Notes: generated from the letters alone by a model not told the origin. Positions 21,054 to 33,080 are shown, counted from the stretch's first letter. The stretch: 64,000 nt of DNA from Ypsolopha sequella (GCA_934047225.1 OW204005.1:24312396-24376395), one strand, 5' to 3'. Translations and numbers: made by a program.

Positions 21054-21322
21054 GTTAGTAGACTTGAAAAATACCGCGACATTAATTTCAAATCTGTAGC
21101 TCAATCCGTTTGTGGGAAATAGGCCCTTGTCAGACGAGCAGTCAGATAGACAGACAGAAGGACAACAAAGTGAATAATAAGTATGTGCATAATAAGACAT
21201 TCTGAAATAGATATCGTTTCCAGAATCCACATCTATTGCTGCAACTATGAATGTAATATTCAGCAAAGCCGAGTAAAGTATTTTTGGGTTTGTCATATTT
21301 ACGAGGTTTTACTGAATTTTTT
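21054..21322. other. Unassigned sequence
   Basis: A CAGACGAGCAGTCAGATAGA..GACAGACAGAAGGACAAC stretch resembles the tails of several lepidopteran dispersed repeats. Otherwise nothing. Confidence 0.35.
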
Positions 21323-23697
21323 TTAAGGGGAACGAAAATACAAACAGAAATAAAATGTCAGCTTTCGGATGATTTTGTTGCAATAATTAGGTTACGTATA
21401 GCCATAAAAAAAATACGTGTTTTTGGTTGAACTTTAAGGTATTCATTTTCCACAAACCACGTTAATCGATTCATATTTGTACTGTCAATGAATTTTTTTG
21501 TAACCCTCTATTGCACACTTCTTATCGATTTTGTTTCAGGTATCGCTTTCGCGATTTTGTTGGTTTTTTTTTTTATAAAATTAGTGTGAATGATATCTAT
21601 TCATTTTCCAAATACCACGTTATTCGGGTCAAAAAAAGCACCCCCTTTTTCCAAAAATACGTAAATCCACTGATGCAGTCAGCGGCAGCAAGATATTGTC
21701 AGTCTACGCCTAGCGTTGGCGCCCGTAAGACGTGGAACCTGTGCCCTTTTTTGCAAGCTATAAATATCTCCCAAAACTACTTCAAAACACATTGAAATTA
21801 ATTTTATAAAGTAATATTTCGAGGAGCATCATATTCCTGCCGTTAAAAACTCAACAAAATATGCGTATGAGTGATTTAGCTACATCGTGCCATAGTCATA
21901 ACGACAAAACTGAATGAATTTGGAATGAATTCATACTTTTATGCGGGAAAATAATATATGTTACTCTAAAAGAATAATTTTGTGATCGTTATTGAAACCC
22001 AAATTAATTTACTTATACTTACTGAGATCTGTAACAAAGGTCAATGACCTTTTCGTGAAATTACCCTCTAGTATTGGCTCACCATTTCAGGTCCAATAAG
22101 TGAAGTTTTTTGCAAATTATATAGGTACACTTACTTGGGATAAATCGCCAAGCATTTAAAATATAGAAATTTATTTTGAAATATTTACAGTGCATGGCAA
22201 AATTATTAGATCGTAGATAATCCTGTCGGTACATGTTCAGGTTCTGTTACGCAAAATGAAAACAATGAAACTCTTTTAGGATTAATTTGTTATCCCTATG
22301 TTTGTCTGTCTGTCCGTTTGTCTAGACAATTTTTTCTGGGTAAAATTAATAAATACCAATATAAACGGCCCTCTATAGAGCTGTAAAAACATACTTTTGA
22401 CGTTTTTATTTATATTACGTTTAGGTTTTTACGTTTTTTTTTTTACGATTTTCATACAAATTTTCTCACTATGAAAATGCAGGGATGAACACTTGAGATA
22501 ATATTTTGCATTTAAAAGTCAACACAGAAAGGAATTGTTGAACAAATAATGTAAAAAATATGAAAACCATGTTGTTCTATTCTAAAGGGATTAATTATCT
22601 ACTGTTCAATGTGGCGATAGCTTTGTTTATTTTTTTCCTTGAATTATTTTTTACTAAGATAACAAATAGTTTAATACAAGGTTTAACTTAAGAGGTCCCT
22701 TTACCCCTGTATTTTTCTTAAAATTCATACAATAGGTATAAACCGAATGTGAAGTCTACAGCTTATTGTCTTCATATCTTTTTTGATGAGTATATTCTAG
22801 TGACATCTAACTACGTCTCTATACAGCCCAAAAAGCAAAATTTGATAAAACACCATCATAATATCTGTCAGGATATCGTCAATATTGCCTCGTTTTTACG
22901 CAAAGTTTAACAAGTTTGTATATTTTTATCTATACTGGAAATAAAAAAGAGAGAAATACAGGCGTCGTTCATGTTAAGATGACTAAGTTTACACACTTTG
23001 CTAAGTATAAACAATTACCGTTTCATGGAAAACTGTTTTAACCTGAAACCATTTCACAAATTCAATTAACTTATTTTGAATATCTTGTCATCTTGCACTT
23101 CTTGATAAGAAATACAATTTCAATAAGTAAAAATACAACTTTTAGTTAAGAAAACTTATAGTTAAAAGTCTGCTGTATGCATTAACATATTTTTAATGAA
23201 ATTACAATAGTAATAAAATAATTGGCTTATCCGTCGTCGTGATACCAGCCGTAAATTTCTTAAATAATCTGATATCACGCTTATGGAAAACCCAATTATT
23301 TTGAAGATACCATAATATCATTAAAATATGTTTATGCATATAGCAAACTTTTAACAATAAATTGTCTTAGCTAAAAACTGTACTTTACCGTTATAATTAT
23401 TTCTTAATATTTTGTTACAAATTCGGAGAAATAGCCCTTAAGGAAACCCTTGTATGAAAATATTTGTTATCTTTGTAACAAAGAAAGAAAAAAAAATAAA
23501 CAAAGCTATCGCCACATTGAACAAACAGTAAATTATTAATCCCTTTAGAATAGAAAGATATGGTTTTATATTTTTTACATTATTTGTTCTACAGTTCCTT
23601 TCTGTGCTTTCTTTCAAATGCAAAATATTATGTGAAGTGTTGATCTCTATATTTTCATAAGGAGAAAATTTTTATGAAAAAGTTAAACAAAAGGCCA

Positions 23698-24376
23698 TGT
23701 TCAGAATAAAATGTATATTTCGGAACGCATCCATCAATGGTCTATATATTTTGTCTATGGACTTGGAGCTGTCAAAAACGAGGGACGTGGAATTTTCTTG
23801 GTATAGATCGCGGACGATTTTAATATGTGTTATTAAGGGCTTAATAGAGGGGAAATCGGTGCGGACACCGTAAAGAACATAAGTGAATCAAGGGCTGAGG
23901 TTATTTTGGCGTGAAGGCCACTTTTTGGTGAATTTCCTGTGTGTGTGTGACATAACCTGTGTCCACGCGGCTTCCGACAAGTGGACTTGTTAATTACTAT
24001 TTCTGGGTTCGGATGCATCCTGGGGTAGGAGGTTTGTGTTTAGATTCATCGTGGAAGGTGATCAACGTGTCACGGCACCGACACGCCTTGGAGTCCATGT
24101 GGAGGGTCTTCGAGCGATAATCAGTGGATGACGTCATCATACAACTGTCTGGTAGGACATTTTATATTAAATATTATAGATCATAAGATACTTGTATACT
24201 ATAAATCTGGGACAGCTATGGGCCCCTGCTCCAGCTGCAAGTATCACCCTTTGGCATACAATTAGTGGTGTCTGAGCGTGGTTATGGAATCCTCGCACCA
24301 GTGACGTCGATGCCCGTCACTAGTCAGTATTACTACTTTTTATATACTACAATTTCTGGTAGCAACGAGCGTTTAT
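23698..24376 (+). repeat. 5' LTR of the gag-only BEL element
   Basis: Starts TGTTCAGAATAAAATG and stays aligned with 28395-29073 to GAGCGTTTAT. Beyond that the two LTRs differ (TCAAACAATCC here, ACCCACCA in the 3' LTR), so the exact inner edge is uncertain. A likely primer-binding site, TGGTAGCCAGTCC, begins near 24388. Confidence 0.85.
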
Positions 24377-25009
24377 CAAACAATCCTTGGTAGCCAGTCC
24401 GTGGTTAATCCCAACTTTGGTTTATATACATATAAACAGCGGAACTGGGCGGCCCCAGTGTCATTGAACTGTTAACATAGCTAGGCTATTTACATGTACA
24501 TGTAGCAATTACAAATTGGATTTGTTTAGTGCTTTGAGTAGATAATTGATTACCGGAGGGTACCACATTGATGTGGTTCAGTAATATCAGTATAAATTGT
24601 TAATTTGGTACATATCAAGTGTTCTTGTATTGCAATAACATTATATCATATAACGGTTTATATTATAGATTGGAAATCAACTTGTTAGCTAATATACGGT
24701 TATCTTGGCTTGAATTTATGTACTTACAAGCATGTATACAGTTGCATAGTGGAATGTGCATTCGGGTTTGTGTGTATTGTATACACCAAATATAATTTAA
24801 ATTTGGTAATATAGAATTAGGTAGGAACCTATTTGTTTGTTTGTATTACCGGGACGGTACACTACATAGTATTGTAATTGGGAAGTACATTTGCTAATTA
24901 AATTATATTTATAGGTAGGGTATCTATTGAGCACTGCTTCTGTATTTTGTGCCTTGTCAGGGTGTTTGCTAAATAGTTTTTATTTATACATTTCCCGGTT
25001 TGTTGCGGC
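24377..25009 (+). other. BEL 5' untranslated leader
   Basis: Internal sequence between the 5' LTR and gag, beginning with the presumed tRNA primer-binding site. AT-rich and without ORFs. Confidence 0.6.
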
Positions 25010-26698
25010 ATGATGTCCAAGTCTTACAAGGCTGCGTTGGCGAAGGAGCTCCGTTGGTTTACAACCGTCCAGGGATTGCTTTCTCGTTCGGATCGCGACA
25101 ATGCAATCCTGGAGAGAGCCGAGCGGATGCATCAGCGGCTGGCTGACGCAGAGGCGGCTGTGGCAGCACTGCAGGAAAGTGACGAGCCTTTGAAGAGGTA
25201 TGTTACGGATTTGGCTCAGATAAAAGGGATTTATGATGCTTTAACAGAGGCGGCCTCCATGATCAAAAAGCGACAATCGGGCAGCCCGGTTGTTAGCACA
25301 CCTAGACCAATAGATGGCGCCACTGGTAAGACGCTGGTTATAAAGTCTAATAATATTGCTGATCTAAAGAGGCAAAATTCAGGAGGTCCTGTAGTTGTCA
25401 CGCCTCAACCGGTAGATGGCGTGTCTGGTAGTTTGGTTAGTTTAGAACTAAATAAATTCAATGGGAAAATGGAAGAATGGGTTTCATATAGGAATATGTT
25501 TACGTCATTAATAAATTCTAGGGTAGATTTAACAAAGGGGCAAAAGATGGCATATTTGATGTCAACATTGGAGGGCGAAGCCAGGTCGCTCATCCAGCAC
25601 CTCAGGGTAGAGGATGATCATTATGATATAGCGTGGGGCTTATTAAATGATAGGTATCAGAACATGCGCTTACTGGCGGATGCGCATGCGTCTCAATTGT
25701 TGACGTTACCTAGGGTAACCGACTGGGCACAGCTGAGGCAGCAATTACTAACTCCGGTCACCGTGGCGTGTAATGCCCTTAGAACATTAGGTTTACCGGT
25801 GGACGAGTGGTCGGTTTTACTCGTTCACATTATTTTAGGTAGGTTGCCTAACGATGTGAGGTCACGTTTTGAGCGGGTGTCCGCAGGAAAAGATGGCAGC
25901 ACTGTGCCTAAATTTACGGACTTAATGAGGTTTCTTGAATATGAAGCTAGGGTAGCAGAAACCTCACAACCGGACTTGGCGCCATCTGGGGCGCAATCAC
26001 TTTCGTCTGCTGGCTCATTGGGATGTGGGGAGCCCAGACAACTGCAGCAGTCGCGGGGACGCGATATGACGCGTTTAGCGGCGGTATCCGTGATCGAGAG
26101 GTCATTGACCTGTTATCAGTGTGGCCATGCGGGGCATGACCTGCTGAGATGTAAGCAGTGGCGAAACCTGCACGTCACCGAGCGGCGACGCATAGTGAAG
26201 CGTAAGGGCCTGTGTTTCGGTTGCTTGGGCAATCATTTTGAACGTGATTGTCCCGAGCCACGACGTTGCAGTGTGTGTGAGGGGCCTCACCATTTATTGT
26301 TGTGTGCCAACAGATCTGAAGCGGCTTCACCGGTCCCGCAGCGACGGAGCCCTACGGGCGGGGGTGCTTCAGGGAGAACTTCCCCCCCCTCGGTCCAGGG
26401 AAGGCATGCTGTCGGGCAGAGCTCCCCTCCGTCGGAACGGAGGACTGCGGCGCGAGGCGCGCCCCCTCACCGGGAGGTGAGTTATGTATCTGCGCGTGGA
26501 CCCGTAGGGGGCTTGCCTACGGGCTATCACACATATGGCCATGTAGTGAATTGGGCCCCTACGGGCGGGGGCCAATTGGACTTGGCATGGGCTAGGCCCC
26601 CCCTCCCCGCGCCGGTTTTGGTGCCAGCTGGCATGGAGCACCGTGTTAAGACGGAGTCACGGGGTTATTCACCGCCGTACCGTGAGTACCCGCGGTAA
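25010..26698 (+). CDS. gag: BEL/Pao Gag polyprotein, intact (562 aa)
   Basis: This encodes the structural Gag that would assemble cytoplasmic virus-like particles and package RNA. The N-terminal about 110 residues are helical and charged (LAKELRWFTTVQGLL, ERMHQRLADAEAAVAAL). Residues about 145-310 form the Pao-type Gag domain (DUF1759: LNKFNGKMEEWVSYRNMF, LEGEARSLIQHL, LLNDRY). Near 364-425 come three zinc knuckles, CYQCGHAGHDLLRC, CFGCLGNHFERDC and CSVCEGPHHLLLC. The C-terminal 130 residues are proline/arginine-rich and low in complexity. The start ATGATG at 25010 follows a stop-rich leader. There are no stops or frameshifts, in contrast to the ruined pol downstream. Gag normally continues in frame into pol in this family, and here it ends at TAA. 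Confidence 0.9.
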   Translation: MMSKSYKAALAKELRWFTTVQGLLSRSDRDNAILERAERMHQRLADAEAAVAALQESDEPLKRYVTDLAQIKGIYDALTEAASMIKKRQSGSPVVSTPRPIDGATGKTLVIKSNNIADLKRQNSGGPVVVTPQPVDGVSGSLVSLELNKFNGKMEEWVSYRNMFTSLINSRVDLTKGQKMAYLMSTLEGEARSLIQHLRVEDDHYDIAWGLLNDRYQNMRLLADAHASQLLTLPRVTDWAQLRQQLLTPVTVACNALRTLGLPVDEWSVLLVHIILGRLPNDVRSRFERVSAGKDGSTVPKFTDLMRFLEYEARVAETSQPDLAPSGAQSLSSAGSLGCGEPRQLQQSRGRDMTRLAAVSVIERSLTCYQCGHAGHDLLRCKQWRNLHVTERRRIVKRKGLCFGCLGNHFERDCPEPRRCSVCEGPHHLLLCANRSEAASPVPQRRSPTGGGASGRTSPPSVQGRHAVGQSSPPSERRTAARGAPPHREVSYVSARGPVGGLPTGYHTYGHVVNWAPTGGGQLDLAWARPPLPAPVLVPAGMEHRVKTESRGYSPPYREYPR

Positions 26699-26979
26699 GA
26701 GTACCACCCGCCGTACTCAGGGAGAGTTGGAGGCTACGCCCCCCCCATGGTGGGGATGTGCACGCGCCAGCCGTATTACTGCCAGTGGACTGGTCCTGCA
26801 CTCCACAGGTGGGGTAGCCTGTAACTAGCTTGTTCAAGCCATGAGTACGGAACCGCGGATGGTTCTGTTGCCTACCGCGATGGCTCGCGTCTAGGGCCCC
26901 AGGGGGGATTGAGTTAGGGTAAGGGCCCTCCTCGACTTGGAAAGTCAAGTGGCACACCGATTGGTTTTGAACCTGGAGG

Positions 26980-28200
26980 TTTCGTCGGTGCCGCTCTTAG
27001 GTATTGGTGGACTGGAGTTGAATCAGCGGCTGCAGCCATGGTTATAGACAATATTGTCGGCTGGCAGCCTTCTTTGGACCTTCCTCCGTCCATAATCTCA
27101 TGCACGTCAGGTCTGCATCTGGCAGACCCACGTTTTGTCATCCGGCCCCAGTCGATGTTTTCCTGGGCGCGGATTTGTTAGGATGGATCCTATTTGGTTT
27201 TTAAAAAGACTCTGGGTTCTTCTTCATTGGTGGAGGTATCCACAATTTTGGATATTCGATATTTGATTCGATATTTGGATTATTATGTTCGAACTTAGGA
27301 AATGGCTTTCAAATGAACATATACTGTTTGCAGATTTGGAGGATCCCAATATGATGGTGGTATACCAATTGAAATACCAACCAGTCAATGAAATTCATAT
27401 ATTTTGTCCCCAGCCGTGAGTGCAGAGGAGCGTTGGAGCGCATTGGTACACGGTACGTGTACTTCAGGCGGACCTCATCAAGTTTAGACTTCGAGTTCTG
27501 CGCGAGGATCACGCCAGGCTGAAGTGAGCGGTTGCTCGTTTGAATCCTTTCACGGATTATGAAGGACTTCTGCGTTTCGGAGGCTGATTTTGGAGAGCTG
27601 ACCTGCCATACGGAAGTCTTCATTCTTTGCTTCTACCCAAGACGGACCTTTGGTAAATTTGTTGGTGTCGGATTTGACACATACGTAACGCGCACGGGGG
27701 TTTTTAGCAATCGCAACGCTCGGGTTGTGAAAGCATACCTTGTGTATTTGTGTGCTTGGCCACCAAGGCCGTTCACTTGGCAGTGGTATCAGCTTTGACT
27801 ACGGAGGCCTTCGTCGCCGCGTTGGATCGTTTCGTGTCGCGTAAGGGTTTACCTTCACTTATTCGCTCCGACCATGGCACAAACTACAAAGGTACTGCTA
27901 ACTATCTAAAAGATATTGTTAATTTTTTGTTTTGTAAATAACTATGCTAGTTTAAGTTAAATCTTCGCCCGGAAAGGGGTAACTTGGCGGTACAGTCCCC
28001 CAAATTGCCCTCACTGGGGAGGGAATTTTTTGAAGCTGCCGTCAAGTCGGCGAAGACCCACCTCCGCTGCGTTATTGGGGAAACTGTTCTAATTTTTGAG
28101 GAGCTTGCCACTGTGTATTGTAAAGTGGAAGCGGTCCTCAACTCTCGTCCTCTCTGTGGTCAGACAGGACTGAGCATCCTAGGGAAGGAAATTTAATTCT
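26980..28200 (+). pseudogene. pol: BEL pol remnants (protease end, integrase pieces)
   Basis: At 27137-27200 one frame reads APVDVFLGADLLGWILFG, the end of a Pao aspartic protease domain. At 27550 a GLLRFGG motif marks the region before the integrase zinc finger. At 27750-27941 VCLATKAVHLAVVSALTTEA and IRSDHGTNYKG are integrase core, retaining the second catalytic Asp. At 27984-28196 SPKLPSLGREFFEAAVKSAK and EELATVYCKVEAVLNSRPLC continue it in another frame. The whole reverse transcriptase and RNase H, over 1.5 kb in relatives, is missing, and several frameshifts separate the pieces. It cannot make a functional polymerase. Confidence 0.85.
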
Positions 28201-28394
28201 TTTGAAGGATGTGAACTTGCTATCCTTGTTTTGGCGCCGGGGCCGTATATTAAAGTTGTTTTGGCGGAGACGGAACTCCACGCGTCGCAGAGGTGTTGGT
28301 CGAAGGTTCGATTTTGTGACGAGCCATGACAACTCTCTCCCGTCTCCCGGTTGTATGAGCTAGTGGACTGATTGCTCAGCCCAGAGCGGGGGAC

Positions 28395-29081
28395 TGTTCA
28401 GAATAAAATGTATATTTCGGAACGCATCCATCAATGGTCTATATATTTTGTCTATGGACTTGGAGCTGTCAAAAACGAGGGACGTGGAATTTTCTTGGTA
28501 TAGATCGCGGACGATTTTAATATGTGTTATTAAGGGCTTAATAGAGGGGAAATCGGTGCGGACACCGTAAAGAACATAAGTGAATCAAGGGCTGAGGTTA
28601 TTTTGGCGTGAAGGCCACTTTTTGGTGAATTTCCTGTGTGTGTGTGACATAACCTGTGTCCACGCGGCTTCCGACAAGTGGACTTGTTAATTACTATTTC
28701 TGGGTTCAGATGCATCCTGGGGTAGGAGGTTTGTGTTTAGATTCATCGTGGAAGGTGATCAACGTGTCACGGCACCGACACGCCTTGGAGTCCATGTGGA
28801 GGGTCTTCGAGCGATAATCAGTGGATGACGTCATCATACAACTGTCTGGTAGGACATTTTATATTAAATATTATAGATCATAAGATACTTGTATACTATA
28901 AATCTGGGACAGCTATGGGCCCCTGCTCCAGCTGCAAGTATCACCCTTTGGCATACAATTAGTGGTGTCTGAGCGTGGTTATGGAATCCTCGCACCAGTG
29001 ACGTCGATGCCCGTCACTAGTCAGTATTACTACTTTTTATATGCTACAATTTCTGGTAGCAACGAGCGTTTATACCCACCA
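28395..29081 (+). repeat. 3' LTR of the gag-only BEL element
   Basis: Begins TGTTCAGAATAAAATG and ends ACCCACCA before the target duplication GGCCA. Preceded by a purine-rich tract, AGAGCGGGGGAC, the likely polypurine primer. Confidence 0.85.
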
Positions 29082-30496
29082 GGCCATAAAAACGTTATAA
29101 TATGTATATTTTACAGAGCTGTAAATATTAGCATTTATTGATTTTACCCAGAAAAATTGCCTAGACAATCGGACAAACAGACAAACATAGGGACAACAAA
29201 TTAATTCTAAAAGAGTTTTGTTTTTTCATTTTGCGTAAAGGGACCTGAACATTTCAAACTATGATACAAATAAATTTCTATATTTTAAACACTTGGCGAT
29301 TTATCCTAAGGGTAAACAGGTGTCCCAAAAGTCAACGCTTTCCCTTGGAAGGCTGGTAGGCCAGCTCATGACTGACCAGAATATTAAATTATGACCTCAG
29401 CAAAAAGTAGATAGTCTTCGAGTTGATGGTACTTTTATAAATTCGAATAGATTTTTGAGAGTCAAAGCTAACCAGTTCTAAATTCTAAGAATAAAATTTT
29501 TGTTGCGCAACTCTGAATAGTCATGCTATTGATAAAGTCAAAAATAAACCTTGAAATGCTGTTACATCAGGAAGAAAAATAAAAACCCAATTTATGAGCA
29601 ATTTTTTGTAATTACGTTAGTTCGATACCACACCCTGAAAAAAAATGTCCTATGTTAGTTTAGCAAATTGTCTTAAATAACGGCTCATCAAATATTGTTT
29701 TTCAAATGATCTGGCAATTTCTGTGTATTACTTTTGAAAAAAAAGTTATTGCTATTTTACTACCAAAGGAACTGCGTATTTTTTTAAATAATTAGAATTT
29801 AGAATGAAAGAGTGGCGGGCAGTAAAAATATTTGACGTTCATTAGAAATGTCATTTAACACGCGTTAGAGTGAGATAAATAGTGACGCTATTTAAAATGA
29901 GTTGGAATGAGATAGTAACGCAGTTAAACGTGGTTGAATGAGAGAGGCATAATTGATATAGGCTACAGTGAGATAGATAGTGACGTGGTGCATTCCTTCT
30001 GAGAATATTTGTTAGTTTCCACTTTTTGTAATAACAACTTTAGTAAAAATTTTTTGTAAAGAAATTTTTGGTCCAATTTATTTTTCCGCAAGTGTAAAAC
30101 CAGCTCAACGGGCGAAAAATATTTAAAGAATGGGTAATGGTGACAATTAACCGTCACAATATTATTATGTATCTCTAAAGGAGTGTCTGAAATGTTCCGA
30201 GGGTCAACTGATAAATCAAACACTCAAAAAACCACTTTTAGCCGACCATAATAAATTTACGTCCCGACGTGATAGCAAGTAGGATCAATGCCGTGTGACG
30301 ATGATCGAAATACACTAATAAATTAGATAAAATAAAATACGTATTACTTTTGACTCTGCCTCGTCCACTCTATTCGTATTTTTGCTATGGTGACGCGAGC
30401 TTAGAGACCGGGACGAATTTCCCCCCGCGCGCTATCGTAAAATAGAATAAGCCACGCCCGGAACTGGTTTTTGTTTTGGCTATGTCATACTCTTAA

Positions 30497-31640
30497 GAGA
30501 CCCGCGCTTTTTGAGAGCGCTTATTGCCTCGGTTGTCATAACAGTCTCGGCTGAAAGCACGCTATTTTAAACAATATTGACACGTCATAGAATTCAGTTC
30601 TCTTCAGGACTCATAACCTTTATTTAAATAAGAACAAGTAGTTTTGAAAATTAAGTATTTTTAGCACGTCTCTTAAGTTATACCAAAAGCTTTGTCACAT
30701 AAAAACTTTTACTGAATGAAAATGAAAACGAAAATTTTAAAATGAAAATGAAATTATTTTTATTGCAAAAACATGTGAAAATATACAAAAGACACTAATT
30801 CCCACATTAATTTGACTTGTGAAGTGGAGACTAGGCTCTACCGAGAAACATTAAAGAATCTTATAATTATGAATTAATGAACTTTATGTAACGAACTGTA
30901 CTGATAATTCAATAACTATTCTTTGCGTTATTATTCAATTCTTGGAAAAGAAACAATCCAGAACTAAGCGCTTACTAAAAACTCTCCAAGTGTACATTTG
31001 GTTTATTCTGGATGTTATCCCGAAACCCATTAATCCGATAACGTTCCAACCAGATTAACGGTAATGTAATGTAATGTAATCGCCAAATTACGAGATAAGC
31101 TTGAGATACGATCATTCGAAAGTCGGAAATAAAATAAAAGCGTGGCGGTGAAAGTGAAGCAGCTTGTGCGAATAAAAAACTATAACATCTACTGTATTAT
31201 ACAACTATTGGTAGCTGTGAACAGTGAATACACCGGACAAAAGCACTTAACTTCTTTCCAAGTGCTAGTCAGGTACTTAGCTTCTAATTTTTGATAGAAA
31301 TTAACTCCACTGTCGGCCATCTTGGATTTTGTAACGGACATTTTCAATTACCAATACGTAGGTATTCTTTCTACAGCTTGTTATTTTTACTTATTGCTTC
31401 TAAATCACTTACGATCACAAGTTTGGTGTCGAAATATACATGTTAGGATCAGGGAATACGACTACGCAATTTTTAGGCTTTTCTTGTATTAGTATTATTC
31501 GAAAAAAAATGTTTTACAATTCTAATGGTCTCTTGGCCAGTCTAACAATATCATAATATAATTTAATTAAAAGGCAAAGCGTCGTTCAGCCCTCTGGTTA
31601 AACGCTGCGTTCATCATGGGCTTAGTATATTTTAGGCGTT
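30497..31640. other. Unassigned AT-rich sequence
   Basis: Contains (TAATG)n at 31062-31079 and an A/T-rich tract at 30715-30765. No ORF longer than chance and no recognised repeat. Confidence 0.4.
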
Positions 31641-33079
31641 TAATACAATACAATACAATATTCTTTATTGCACACCAAAAACAAAGTAAATAGACAATTT
31701 AAAAACTAGAGGTAGGGTACAATTGGCGGTCTTATAGCTAAAAAGCGATCTCTTCCAGACAACCTTTGGATGAAGAAAATCTTAAAAGAAAGAAAACAAT
31801 GTGTAGAGCCGGTGTACAGAATAAATAGATACAATTATACATATATATATATATATATATATGTATATGTTTAAACATACCTATACAATATTATAATATA
31901 TAAACAAAAATAAATCAATGTAATTATAAAAGGAACAGGTAGAAATAAAAAATAATAATAACAAGAATAATAAAGAAACAATTTGATCAAATTAAAAGAT
32001 AATGTTGTTTAACCAGAGTTTTGAAAACTTGTAAGGATGGAGCTTGCCTTATTGGAAGAGTAAGGGCATTCCATAGACGTGCAGCTTCTACAGTAAACGA
32101 GTTACCATAAAAACAAGTATGAACTGGAAACGCTTAATGAAGATTTTCAGATTATGGTCGTTTTTACAACGAAGAAAAACAAAGCGATCTTTCAAGTAAG
32201 AAGGAGTGAACGGGTTGGATAAAACAGAGTAAAGAAGAAAGAGAATATGAGAATTGCGACGAAGACGGATAGGGAGCCACTCCAGCTGAGAACGATATCG
32301 TGAGACATGGTCATATTTGCGTAATCCAAATATAAACCTAATAGAAAAATTCTGAAAACGCTCAAGTTTATTAAGTTGTTCCTGAGTAAGATCAAGAAAA
32401 CAATAGTGAGTATAATCTAAAATAGGTAGGAGGAGAGATTGTGCAAGCGCAACCTTCGTAGCAGTTGGTAAGAAATTTCGAAGCTTTTTTAAAGCGAATG
32501 CGGAGGCCAACATTTTTCGGGTAACCTCATTAAGTTGTGGACCCCAAACTATAGGAAACTTGAGTACCGTCAAAAATGATTTAACAATGATTACTGTGTT
32601 TTAATTGGATTCACTTTTAGTCCATGTTATCTACTCCACTCAGATATATGTGTCAAGTCTCTATTCGTCTCTGCAATTGCAAATCGAAGGTCATCGAGGT
32701 TTGCCTGGTTATAGATTTGGAGATCATCAGCATAAAGGTGGTAGGAAGATGAAAGATGTTGAGAGATATAATTGATAAATAAAGCGAAGAGGAGAGGAGA
32801 TAGTACGCCACCTTGAGGAACACCGGCAAAAATGTCGCACCAGTCGGAGAGTGAATTGTCTATACATATGCGCTGCCGGCGTCCATGTAGACAACTACGA
32901 AACCAACCAATCACCGTTGGAGATATGTTAAGAGAACAAAGTAATTTCATTGGATGGCGCCATTCAAATGACAACCTAGTTTTCTGCTTTAACCATATAT
33001 CCATGTTCGTCGCCCAAAGAGGTACATATGAAACCACTAGACCCATTCTTCTTTTACATCCATTAACCGAAACATACAA
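31641..33079 (-). pseudogene. 5'-truncated LINE reverse transcriptase (CR1/Jockey group)
   Basis: On the minus strand, 33079-32627 encodes the reverse transcriptase palm: IGWFRSCLHGRRQRICIDNS, FAGVPQGGVLSPLLFALFIN and the catalytic YADDLQIY. After a frameshift, 32573-32088 carries the thumb and C-terminal region (LKKLRNFLPTATKVALAQSL, FIFGLRKYDHVSRYRSQLEW). The 3' end lies near 31645 with an (ATTGT)n tail after GTGTGCAATAAAGAATATTG. The endonuclease and ORF1 are absent. The clade assignment rests on motif style only; this is a dead 5'-truncated copy. Confidence 0.8.
31841..31863. repeat. (TA)n microsatellite
   Basis: About 11 TA dinucleotides within the 3' untranslated part of the LINE fragment. 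Confidence 0.9.
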
Positions 33080-33080
33080 T

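Larger units (their letters stand above)
23698..29081 (+). mobile_element. BEL/Pao LTR retrotransposon with intact gag and degenerate pol
   Basis: Two about 680-bp LTRs flank an intact gag and scattered remains of protease and integrase. The insertion sits inside foldback copy A. The target duplication GGCCA is seen at 23693-23697 and 29082-29086, and copy B shows the unoccupied site at 50729-50734. The LTRs differ at only about two positions over 679 bases (for example TTCGGATGC/TTCAGATGC), so the insertion is recent, whereas the pol region is deleted and frameshifted. Confidence 0.88.
21327..30492. mobile_element. Foldback element copy A (split by BEL element at 23698-29081)
   Basis: 21327-23697 plus 29087-30492 (about 3.8 kb) is collinear with copy B (42106-42491 plus 48748-52083). 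Both are flanked by TTAA on each side and start GGGGAACGAAAATAC and end GTCATACTC. The interior is a large imperfect palindrome centred near 23257. 22125-22690 and 23110-23245 fold onto 23265-23697 and 29087-29325. An extra about 420 bp (22690-23110) interrupts the left arm and is related to 4495-4895. No ORF is conserved between copies, so it is non-autonomous. TTAA flanks recall piggyBac-type targeting, but matching terminal inverted repeats are not visible. Confidence 0.7.

Noticed and set aside
20949..21296. 115-codon minus-strand ORF
   Set aside because: It spans the junction of a dispersed repeat and unrelated sequence and has no domain.
23833..24018. 61-codon ORF repeated at 28530-28715
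   Set aside because: It lies in the BEL LTR and is duplicated only because LTRs are duplicated.
26102..27141. Minus-strand ORFs opposite BEL gag
   Set aside because: Antisense shadows of the GC-rich gag tail and of pol remnants; no homology or start signals.
21327..30492. Helitron assignment for the foldback element
   Set aside because: The ends lack a 5' TC and a 3' hairpin-CTRR, and the flanks look like TTAA rather than A/T insertion.
31062..31079. Telomeric or regulatory repeat (TAATG)n
   Set aside because: Only about three short units, not the insect telomere TTAGG repeat and without context.
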